A DNA stretch of 34,177 nucleotides, taken from CAZQHK01 sp964593455. GTDB lineage: Bacteria > Muiribacteriota > CAYSPT01. The stretch lies in contig CAZQHK010000045.1 in the NCBI GenBank assembly GCA_964593455.1, positions 1-34,177 on the forward strand, written 5' to 3'. Under the pieces are notes generated by a model. It made no database searches. It was given only the letters and a program-made list of their open reading frames with translations, and was not told where the DNA came from. Positions 1 to 6,011 of the stretch are shown here, in pieces. The position numbers were made by a program, and so were the translations under genes. Position 1 is the first letter of the stretch. Every line of letters starts with the position of its first letter.

Positions 1-31
1 GCTCGGCTGTTTGCGAGCAAAGGTGCCGAGC
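1..31. repeat. Nested hairpin repeat, copy 1
   Basis: The outer stem GCTCGGC (1-7) pairs with GCCGAGC (25-31). The inner stem TTTG (10-13) pairs with CAAA (18-21) around a CGAG loop. A second copy lies at 269-297. The left edge is the window edge, so the element may extend upstream. Confidence 0.6.
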
Positions 32-268
32 GGGGGGAGAGATCGGGTGCCAGGTGGATAGGAAACGGAGCAGTGTGGTTATTGGACTGGCTAGCAGGGC
101 GGGACGGAATGGCTTTGTTACTGGACAATGTCGCAAGGATGTGTAGGATCGGAAAGACCTCATAGGGACTTCTTTCTACGCTTCTTGCTTATCATCTCAA
201 TTTCATAATCTCAAGATCAGAAACGATGTTTATCTTTTCACTTATCTGGTTACGGATGTCGTTCTCCA

Positions 269-297
269 CTCGGCTGTTCGCAAGCGAAAGCGCCGAG
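269..297. repeat. Nested hairpin repeat, copy 2
   Basis: The outer stem CTCGGC (269-274) pairs with GCCGAG (292-297). The inner stem TTCG (277-280) pairs with CGAA (285-288) around a CAAG loop. Compared with copy 1 at 1-31, one inner pair changes from T-A to C-G on both sides, so pairing is kept while sequence changes. Confidence 0.6.
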
Positions 298-452
298 CTT
301 GACAGGGTAGAGGTGTGGTTTATAGGCTTCTTGCTTATCATCACAATCTCATAATTGTAATGTTCAGGTGGAAGGTATTCTATATTTATAGTAAAATGGA
401 TGTCTCGCTATTTGAACATGAACGCTTTGCGTGAGATGTGAAATGGGTGACT

Positions 453-1364
453 ATGACAGATAAAAAGTTATTTCTTTTTTTGGTAATTGCTTGTTTGTGC
501 CTGGGGTTTGAAGCCCCTTGTTTCGGGCATCCTGATATTTTGGCCTCGGTCAAGATCGAAGATACGTACCGGCTGGTCGTTTTAAGCTGGAATTCCGCCA
601 AATCCATTTACGAAAATAGGGTTTTTCTGGCCCTGGGGGACGCCGATACCGGTACTCCCGCCAGTTATACGGATAGGATTGCTTTCACCTCGAACCGGGC
701 TGGAAAATACGATATTTATCTCCTTGAGGCTGGCCGGCAGGATCCTCAAAACCTTACCGCCGGATTCACCGGCAACTTCAGTGATCCGTCTTTTGTCAAT
801 AAAGATTCCCTTGTATGTGCGGGAAATGTTGCCGGGATAAACTCGGTTTTTCTACTCGATTTTACGAAAGGCACCCTTGAAAACCTGACCCCCCGATTTG
901 CTAATGCCGGCCAGCCTTCGACTCAAATTAGCAGCGGGAACTTTGTTTTTACCGGGATTATCGATAATCCGCCGACTTACAACGGCAACACTGATATCTA
1001 TTTGTATTCGGATAAGGACAACAGCATCACCAGGATTACCGGAGGAGATCCTCTGGTAAACGAGAGCTATCCGTATTATGGAAGTGATTTCATCCTCTAT
1101 GGAGCGGCGACGGGCCACTTGGTGAACAGTGCTTTTATAGTCGAGAAATCCGATATCTTCCGTCATGACCCGGTCAGCGGAGAAACCGTGCCGATTACTC
1201 AGGGAAAAAGGCTAAGATCAAGCCCGGTTCTTCATGATGAAATGATTTATTACCTGGTTATGGAATCTCTGTCTGATAGAAACCTCTATTTTCTGGAAGA
1301 TGGGCATGAAGTTAAAGCCACCGATGATCTGTTTATCGCATCGTTTTGTATCATGGGTAAATGA
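453..1364 (+). CDS. Secreted TolB/PD40-like beta-propeller protein
   Basis: The protein begins with a signal peptide (MTDKK followed by a Leu/Phe-rich core, cleavage probably near residue 26 after CFG), so it is exported. The mature part has repeated strand motifs of the PD40 type, clearest at RIAFTSNRAGKYDIYLL, and again around NTDIYLYSDKDNSITRIT and DIFRHDPVSGETVPIT, typical of TolB-like propellers. At about 303 aa it is shorter than TolB (about 430 aa) and lacks a recognisable TolB N-terminal domain, so it is not TolB itself. In-frame GTG codons at 438 and 447 are alternative starts; ATG 453 was chosen because it gives the cleanest signal peptide, but no ribosome binding site is strong. 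The stop overlaps the next start by 4 nt (ATGA), implying translational coupling to the zinc-ribbon gene. The ligand or partner is unknown. Confidence 0.8.
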   Translation: MTDKKLFLFLVIACLCLGFEAPCFGHPDILASVKIEDTYRLVVLSWNSAKSIYENRVFLALGDADTGTPASYTDRIAFTSNRAGKYDIYLLEAGRQDPQNLTAGFTGNFSDPSFVNKDSLVCAGNVAGINSVFLLDFTKGTLENLTPRFANAGQPSTQISSGNFVFTGIIDNPPTYNGNTDIYLYSDKDNSITRITGGDPLVNESYPYYGSDFILYGAATGHLVNSAFIVEKSDIFRHDPVSGETVPITQGKRLRSSPVLHDEMIYYLVMESLSDRNLYFLEDGHEVKATDDLFIASFCIMGK

Positions 1365-1759
1365 CACGGGAGACACGGATGAGGACATGTCACAGTTGCG
1401 GTGTCGAAATGGCGGAGGAGAACCTGCATGGAGAAACCGTTGACCGGTGTTCCAGGTGTAATGGGATCTTTTTTGACCGGGACGAGCTTGAGTCTATTAT
1501 CAAGCTGGTCAGGCTTTTCCAGTCGGCCGATCTCGGTGAAGATGATATCGACACCATTCCGAAAACAGAGAAACAGCGTGCGGTTCTATGTCCGGAGGAC
1601 GGCGACCGGATGAGCGAGAGAGATATCGGCGGAATTACTATCGACTTGTGCGGCCGCTGCGGAGGTATATGGCTTGACAATGGTGAAATCATTACCCTGA
1701 AAATGGTGGAAAATCACATCCGGAAAAACCTGCAGCTTTATATACGTCTCGGTGAATAA
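1361..1759 (+). CDS. zf-TFIIB family zinc-ribbon protein
   Basis: A 132-aa cytoplasmic protein with two zf-TFIIB-type knuckles. The first is complete: C10-x2-C13 and C30-x2-C33, followed by the family signature NGIFFDRDEL. The second has C77, then D80 where the partner cysteine is expected, and C97-x2-C100 followed by GGIWLDNGEI. The second site therefore offers three cysteines and an acidic residue. The family is widespread and of unknown function; metal or nucleic acid binding is assumed from the fold, not shown. The gene overlaps the propeller gene by 4 nt and is followed after 2 nt by the Doc-like gene, so the three are probably co-transcribed. Confidence 0.85.
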   Translation: MTRETRMRTCHSCGVEMAEENLHGETVDRCSRCNGIFFDRDELESIIKLVRLFQSADLGEDDIDTIPKTEKQRAVLCPEDGDRMSERDIGGITIDLCGRCGGIWLDNGEIITLKMVENHIRKNLQLYIRLGE

Positions 1760-1761
1760 GT

Positions 1762-2187
1762 ATGATGAAATATGTCAACAAGCGGATGGTAATCGTCATC
1801 AACAAGATTTCGGTCGAGTTAAGTGGGGGAACGTGCGCCTCGGGTAATAACATCCGGGCCGGGTTGAACCTGGGTTTTGTCGAGCAGATACACGCAAACT
1901 ATCTTTTCGGTGAGTCGATCTATCCTGACATCTATCATCAGGCCGCCGCTTACATGTTTTATATTATAAAGAACCACGTTTTTTTAGACGGTAATAAGAG
2001 AACGGGACTGGCTGTGGCCATCGCTTTCCTGGAGTGGAATGGGATATTATTTTCGCCTCTCGACGAAGATCGTGTTTTTGACTTCGTCATTTCCGTGGCT
2101 GCCGGCGAAAACGATTCCCAGGCGGTTATACCCCGTATCTCCTCCTGGCTGAGGGATATGAGTGTATCGATGGCTGAAAAACCTTGA
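1762..2187 (+). CDS. doc: Doc (death-on-curing) family Fic-fold toxin
   Basis: A 141-aa protein with the Fic/Doc active-site motif HVFLDGNKR at residues 72-80, followed by TGLAVAIAFLEWNG. Of the two subfamilies, the GNKR ending marks Doc rather than Fic (GNGR). Phage P1 Doc is a kinase that phosphorylates EF-Tu and stops translation; that activity is inferred by family only. The conserved N-terminal part of Doc is poorly matched (residues 1-40). No Phd-type antitoxin gene lies on either side: upstream is the zf-TFIIB gene 2 nt away, and downstream is about 160 nt of non-coding sequence. GGTGA upstream of ATG 1762 can serve as a weak ribosome binding site. It may be an orphan toxin or a domesticated Fic-fold enzyme. 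Confidence 0.85.
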   Translation: MMKYVNKRMVIVINKISVELSGGTCASGNNIRAGLNLGFVEQIHANYLFGESIYPDIYHQAAAYMFYIIKNHVFLDGNKRTGLAVAIAFLEWNGILFSPLDEDRVFDFVISVAAGENDSQAVIPRISSWLRDMSVSMAEKP

Positions 2188-2332
2188 CGGTTTGGTAAAC
2201 TCTTGCTATAAATATATACGATGTCAATTTTACTTCATCGTGGGGTTTGTTGGGTTTTCAGCTGCTAATGATGTAACATCCGCACGTTATATGACTACTA
2301 GCCACGGTAGTATAATATTGAAAAGCCAGGGT

Positions 2333-2353
2333 AAGGAGGATGTTTGTACCATG
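2333..2353 (+). promoter_or_regulatory. Strong ribosome binding site fixing start at 2351
   Basis: AAGGAGG (2333-2339) sits 11 nt before ATG 2351. The open frame continues upstream into the Doc gene, but the Shine-Dalgarno sequence and the signal peptide that begins at 2351 decide this start. A TATAAT (2311-2316) lies just upstream with only a weak -35 match, so a promoter here is possible but not firm. Confidence 0.7.
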
Positions 2354-3343
2354 TTGCCGACGATAATGAGTAACGTCGCCAGGCGGAGGTACATGCTCCT
2401 TTTTCTGACTGCGTTGCTCGCCTTCAACCTGGCCTTGCCGGTTTTAGCCGAAACAGATGACTACACGCCCAAACCTTTCAGCGTGGTAAATACCTGGATC
2501 AATTACGATCTCAGGTTCCGCCTGGCCCGGATCGTGTGGGATAACATCAATGAAGCGATTCGGTCAGGTAAACCGTTTGACCTGGAGAAGATGAAGTACG
2601 AGGTACTGGAGCCGTCTATCGTGGCTCACCTGGCCTTTGACCGTGGTGCATACCTGGCCGGTATCGGTCTAAAATACGCTTTCACCAACGTCTGCCCTCC
2701 CTTTGGTTTGATGGTGTCTTCGGTAGTGGCAGAAGTAGTGCATGGCCTGGGCGGCGCCGTAGGATACGAGATGAGCACAGACATCAAGGGCGACACCAAC
2801 CGCCGTTTTGCCGAGGTGGTGGGTAACGCTATGAAAAATGTTGATGTTATGGGTTTCATCGGGATGAGCATGGGCAGCCTGATCGGGTCAGCGGTGGGTC
2901 AGACGCTTTGTGCTATTCCCTTTGTGGGCGCTGTGGGCGGAGGGCTGGTGGGGGCGGTAATGGGCGGTACCATTACCAACTATTTTGTCAAGACGGAGTT
3001 AGGCAAAGTTTTGGCTCCCAGGCTGCAGCGGACCTGGAATAAAGGGGGCGACCTTTTGATTGCCTATTCCCGGTGGCGGGCTAAAGAGTCCCCGGGAGAG
3101 ACGCTGTGGCAAAAATTGAAAAAAAATCTGCGTGGAAAAGAGTCACTCTATAAACCCAGATCTTCGAGGAAACCACCGTCACCTGAGGTGTCCAGCACAC
3201 CCGCTGCCAACACTGCCCCCTCGCAAAAAAGATTCAGATCACCGCAAAACGATGAGAATCAATCCGGCTACCGTATTCGATACGAACGGGTGGGGAGAAA
3301 ACCCAGTCTCCAGACACTCTGGGACGACGCCCCCCGACCGTAA
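2351..3343 (+). CDS. Secreted glycine-zipper protein of unknown function
   Basis: About 330 aa. A signal peptide with a basic N-region (SNVARRRY), a hydrophobic core and a clear cleavage site (PVLA then ETDD) directs export. The middle part (about residues 140-250) is rich in Gly and small hydrophobic residues with GxxxG-like spacing (for example GFIGMSMGSLIGSAVG and GAVGGGLVGAVMGGTI), as in membrane-inserting glycine-zipper proteins. The last 100 residues are basic, Pro/Ser-rich and probably disordered. No known family was recognised. It stands alone between the Doc gene and a long repeat-rich gap. A periplasmic or outer-membrane-associated protein with hairpin membrane segments is the most cautious reading. 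Confidence 0.75.
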   Translation: MLPTIMSNVARRRYMLLFLTALLAFNLALPVLAETDDYTPKPFSVVNTWINYDLRFRLARIVWDNINEAIRSGKPFDLEKMKYEVLEPSIVAHLAFDRGAYLAGIGLKYAFTNVCPPFGLMVSSVVAEVVHGLGGAVGYEMSTDIKGDTNRRFAEVVGNAMKNVDVMGFIGMSMGSLIGSAVGQTLCAIPFVGAVGGGLVGAVMGGTITNYFVKTELGKVLAPRLQRTWNKGGDLLIAYSRWRAKESPGETLWQKLKKNLRGKESLYKPRSSRKPPSPEVSSTPAANTAPSQKRFRSPQNDENQSGYRIRYERVGRKPSLQTLWDDAPRP

Positions 3344-3347
3344 GCTC

Positions 3348-3543
3348 CCTAACTTTCTACGCTACTTGCTCGAGGGCGGGACCACCAGGCTTACGCTATG
3401 CCACTATGTATACACAAACGTTTAGAGGAAGGGACCAGCCACCGCCCGGGTAAAATCTCAATCTCCAGTCTCTTTGTCCACAACAAAGCTTTGCCCTCGA
3501 TTACATCGTCCACCCGCCCTCTGGTTTGGACTAGAAAGTTAGG
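3348..3543. repeat. 196-nt long inverted repeat (two-tier stem)
   Basis: The outer arms CCTAACTTTCTA (3348-3359) and TAGAAAGTTAGG (3532-3543) are perfect 12-bp complements. After an internal loop of 12 and 9-10 nt, a second perfect 9-bp stem forms between GAGGGCGGG (3372-3380) and CCCGCCCTC (3513-3521). The interior holds a small hairpin CTTTGT/ACAAAG at 3472-3488. The left arm contains the dispersed motif CTTTCTACGCT. A structured RNA or a MITE-like element both fit; no transposase is nearby. Confidence 0.6.
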
Positions 3544-3650
3544 TGACGCGAGGACCACCAGGTTCACAGATCATCCCAGATCATCCCTTCAAATGTTTAA
3601 ATGCCAAGCCTGACCCCATCGGGCATCGGGTGTGACCCCATCGGGTGACT

Positions 3651-3780
3651 TACTTTCTACGCTTACTGTCCAGAGGACAGGCACTGGTGTGGGCAAAAAG
3701 ACAATAGAGACGAACTGACCTGACAACGAGAAAATGAGATTGAGATGGTGAAGCAAGCAGTGTGGAAAGAGGTCCCTATG
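3651..3780. repeat. Repeat element with related ends (inverted), matching 161-212
   Basis: The left end TACTTTCTACGCTTACTG (3651-3668) and the right end, read on the minus strand as CTCTTTCCACACTGCTTG, share an 8-nt pairing core (CTTTC[T/C]AC). The minus-strand reading of 3728-3780 aligns base by base with 161-212 (CATAGGGAC then TCTTTC then ATCTCAAT). An internal hairpin CTGTCC-AGA-GGACAG lies at 3666-3680. Confidence 0.5.
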
Positions 3781-3849
3781 ACGTCTGCCTGATCCTAATC
3801 ATCTGTCAAATTTAATCAGTAGCCAAGTCTTTTCGTCCTGCCCTGTAGT

Positions 3850-3878
3850 TTGACAGCTCATCGGAGTAAGGCTATAAT
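3850..3878 (+). promoter_or_regulatory. Perfect-consensus sigma70-type promoter for the CHSA-tail operon
   Basis: TTGACA (3850-3855) and TATAAT (3873-3878) are both exact consensus hexamers with a 17-nt spacer. The start of gene 3917 is 38 nt beyond the -10 box with GGGGAGG before it. No further promoter of similar quality is seen before 9412, so this is likely the main promoter of the five-gene operon 3917-9412. Confidence 0.85.
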
Positions 3879-3916
3879 TACTTCAAACTCAAGCAACGAA
3901 GGGGAGGCGTAATCAT

Positions 3917-4309
3917 ATGCAGATGCCTCATGGAGAACTCAAAGAAAACGTTCTCGAGGTTAAATTTTCGTCGGCTGATTTTTCAGTAGCCAATGTTATA
4001 GCGGCGGTGCGGGAGCGGGCGGACATGCTGGTGGAGATGGGTGTCCATTTTCTAGGGGTGAATACCGAGGTGCATACGGGCCCGAGTCCGGTGTTCCGGC
4101 CGGTACCTATCGTGGCGGTCTTTGAGTACCAGGGATCCGGTAAGGTTAATGATATTCTGGAACGGGCTTACCGGGTGGTCTGGGACGGTATTCTGCAGAC
4201 GTTTCCCAGCGAAACCGAGTGGGCTCTCTCCAAACAATCATACGCTGATTACATCCGTGCTCAGGCAGACCTGCTCCGGGCCAGGCTTGAAAGCCACAAG
4301 CAGGATTAA
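3917..4309 (+). CDS. Small conserved-looking protein of unknown function
   Basis: A 130-aa soluble protein with no signal peptide or membrane segment. The start ATG at 3917 follows a good ribosome binding site (GGGGAGG, 3901-3907); ATG 3923 is an alternative. Alternating hydrophobic and charged strands (FRPVPIVAVFEYQGSG) followed by helices (VNDILERAYRVVWDGIL and YADYIRAQADLLRARL) suggest a small alpha/beta fold. No family was recognised. It is the first gene after the consensus promoter and lies 16 nt before the DUF2207-like gene, so it may act with the peptide-maturation genes downstream. That link is from position only. Confidence 0.75.
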   Translation: MQMPHGELKENVLEVKFSSADFSVANVIAAVRERADMLVEMGVHFLGVNTEVHTGPSPVFRPVPIVAVFEYQGSGKVNDILERAYRVVWDGILQTFPSETEWALSKQSYADYIRAQADLLRARLESHKQD

Positions 4310-4312
4310 GCT

Positions 4313-4328
4313 GGAGAATTGAGCGCTG
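4313..4328 (+). promoter_or_regulatory. Ribosome binding site with an apparent CTG start codon
   Basis: GGAG (4313-4316) lies 9 nt before CTG 4326. In this frame TGA at 4320-4322 blocks any earlier start, and the next standard start (GTG 4368) falls inside the signal peptide and has no ribosome binding site. Initiation at CTG gives an ordinary signal peptide beginning KSFRFIFPALLLLVV. Confidence 0.55.
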
Positions 4329-6011
4329 AAATCCTTTCGTTTTATATTTCCTGCTCTTCTTCTGCTGGTGGTCTTGCTGGTATTCAGCGGCGCCAAGCCA
4401 GCATATCCGCTCTCAGCCAATTTGCGCTGGGTGGAAATTGATTGCTCTCTCCGCCCGGACGGAAAAGCTATTTTTGTCTACAAGATCTGTTACCTGGTTC
4501 GAACCGGGGAGATGCACGGATTCGACATGATGGGATTCGGGCACACTCCGGTGTTCAACCGGGAACGCTCCAGAGTCATCGGATCCGATAGACGTAAACA
4601 ATCGCTTTCCATCGTCAATAAAGGCGGAGGAAAGTACGCTATCGACATCGCCGATCAGAGTCATGTAGGTCCCGGGAAGGCAATTTTTGTGATCGTATAT
4701 GCTGCCGATGTGGCGGAAGCCGGTCAGTTGGCGTTTACCGAAAACGAGGAGTTCGGGCCGCTAACGGTTTTCCACTGGGCTCCCGTGCAGTGGGATGAAC
4801 CGATGGAGCATGAAACGATACATATCTATTATCCGTTGGAAGTTCCACAGGAGGATATCCAGGAAGGGGAGGTTTTAGAAGAGTTCCATCGTGATACGGT
4901 TAAATTCATGACCGAGAAATTCATGAACAAACGTTATCTCATCTCCTACCTGGCTACTGAGAACAAAGGCAAAGAATGGTTTACCGTCCGTCTGCATAAA
5001 AACGATCTTTCACGGAAATACCATTTCCGGGTTCAACAGTATGTGTCCCGCAGCATCCTCCCGCTACAAGAAGCTTCGGTGGGAGATCTCCATCGGGAAG
5101 GAACGGATCTTAAATTCAGTATGCCGTGGATTTCCGAGACGGGCATCTTCCTGAAGCGGGCAGGGTTTCTGGTACTCTTGGGTCTGGCGGCTTTCATGAT
5201 GATCATAAGCAAACACCGGTCTTTGTACCGGGCGGCGATTAAACTGCCGGATATCCAGTGGGAGTCCGATGACTGGGTCCCGCCCAAGATTCAGGTTGCC
5301 AGTTTCCGGGTGAAGAACAAGCTGGCCGAACTCGATCCGGTGGAAGCGGCCATGCTACTCGATTATCCGGTCAGCCGTATCCTGTCCCTAATGATCTATG
5401 AACTCAAGGAACGGGCGGTGCTGGAGATAGTTTCCGAATCTCCGCTCAATATCAAGATCCTATCCCGGTATTTTACTCCAGAAAACCAGTATGAAAAATT
5501 ACTGGTAGAGGCTGTGGGTGAGGACGGTAATCTCGATCGAGAACTGGTTCACGAGCTGTTGCAGGAGATCGCCGACAATCTCCAGCGCAAGGCCTGGAAC
5601 TGTGATCTTGAGGCCACCAAGAGTCATTATCTCGACGAATTTAAAAAAGCCAGCCTGCCGCTTAGCAGCGATGAAGACATGAGGGAAACTTACGAGACAC
5701 GGGATGGATACCGCTACTCCCGCCGGTATTATAGGGATCTCAATCACTGGGACACCTGCGCCGATGATCGCCAGGGTTACCGCAGCCTCAAAAACATCGA
5801 CAACTCGCTCAACGAGAGTGTTGGTTTCAGCGCTGCCAGTTATTCTTCGTTCATCCATTCCGACGCCTGCCACAGCGCCTGTTACGTTCACAGTGCCTGC
5901 CATGACGCCTGCCACAGCGCCTGTCACAGCGCTTGTCACAGCGCCTGCCACAGCGCCTGCCATAGCGCCTGCCACAGCGCCTGTGTAAGTGGAGGTGCCC
6001 GGATATGGTGA
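4326..6011 (+). CDS. DUF2207-like membrane protein with C-terminal Cys-His-Ser-Ala repeat tail
   Basis: About 561 aa from the CTG start. Residues 1-27 form a signal peptide; about 30-265 form an extracytoplasmic domain; about 274-294 a single membrane segment (FLVLLGLAAFMMII). The region after it includes AELDPVEAAMLLDYPVSRIL, reminiscent of the C-terminal domain of DUF2207 proteins, whose tails are often low-complexity. Here the tail (residues 515-553) holds ten cysteines at 515, 519, 525, 529, 533, 537, 541, 545, 549 and 553, mostly in the four-residue unit CHSA, with one six-residue step (CYVHSAC) and one variant (CHDA). By the predicted topology the tail is cytoplasmic, where radical SAM enzymes act. 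The stop codon overlaps the start of the radical SAM gene by 7 nt. I infer the tail is the substrate of that enzyme. The DUF2207 assignment is by architecture and a short motif only. Confidence 0.85.
   Translation: MKSFRFIFPALLLLVVLLVFSGAKPAYPLSANLRWVEIDCSLRPDGKAIFVYKICYLVRTGEMHGFDMMGFGHTPVFNRERSRVIGSDRRKQSLSIVNKGGGKYAIDIADQSHVGPGKAIFVIVYAADVAEAGQLAFTENEEFGPLTVFHWAPVQWDEPMEHETIHIYYPLEVPQEDIQEGEVLEEFHRDTVKFMTEKFMNKRYLISYLATENKGKEWFTVRLHKNDLSRKYHFRVQQYVSRSILPLQEASVGDLHREGTDLKFSMPWISETGIFLKRAGFLVLLGLAAFMMIISKHRSLYRAAIKLPDIQWESDDWVPPKIQVASFRVKNKLAELDPVEAAMLLDYPVSRILSLMIYELKERAVLEIVSESPLNIKILSRYFTPENQYEKLLVEAVGEDGNLDRELVHELLQEIADNLQRKAWNCDLEATKSHYLDEFKKASLPLSSDEDMRETYETRDGYRYSRRYYRDLNHWDTCADDRQGYRSLKNIDNSLNESVGFSAASYSSFIHSDACHSACYVHSACHDACHSACHSACHSACHSACHSACHSACVSGGARIW
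5868..5984 (+). repeat. 12-bp in-frame tandem repeat encoding the CHSA tail
   Basis: The repeat unit encodes Cys-His-Ser-Ala (for example TGC CAC AGC GCC). Copies differ at synonymous positions: TGC/TGT, CAC/CAT and GCC/GCT all occur, whereas non-synonymous changes are rare (one Asp for Ser, and one Tyr-Val insertion). This pattern points to retention at the protein level rather than recent slippage alone. The same bases give an Ala/Gly/Val-rich open frame on the minus strand, which is a shadow. Confidence 0.9.

Larger units (their letters stand above)
1..437. other. Non-coding region with repeated hairpins and dispersed repeats
   Basis: No convincing gene is seen in the first 437 bases. The region contains two copies of a nested hairpin (1-31 and 269-297) and two copies of a sequence resembling CTTCTTGCTTATCATC (181-212 and 327-354). 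The longer block 161-212 is also present, inverted and diverged, at 3728-3780. The order hairpin then CTTCTTGC block occurs twice, so the region looks like two diverged copies of one composite repeat. No clear promoter for the gene at 453 could be singled out. Confidence 0.6.
3344..3916. other. Long non-coding region rich in repeats, ending in a promoter
   Basis: No gene is supported in these 573 bases. It holds a long inverted repeat (3348-3543), short tandem repeats (two CAGATCATCC units at 3568-3587; TGACCCCATCGGG at 3611-3623 and 3633-3645), a second element (3651-3780) with related ends, and a consensus promoter (3850-3878) for the downstream operon. Confidence 0.6.

Noticed and set aside
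2162..2350. N-terminal extension of the glycine-zipper protein overlapping the Doc gene
   Set aside because: The strong ribosome binding site and a complete signal peptide place the start at 2351.
3344..3613. Small open frames in the repeat region (3132-3425, 3398-3613)
   Set aside because: They read through inverted repeats, lack ribosome binding sites and resemble no protein.
5499..5975. Ala/Gly/Val-rich open frame on the minus strand
   Set aside because: It is the reverse reading of the CHSA repeat and the preceding coding region; no start signal and low-complexity sequence only.
5868..5984. Multiheme c-type cytochrome tail (repeated C-x3-C-H)
   Set aside because: Heme c attachment uses mainly C-x2-C-H and occurs in the periplasm; this tail is predicted to be cytoplasmic and the motifs share cysteines, so separate hemes could not be attached.
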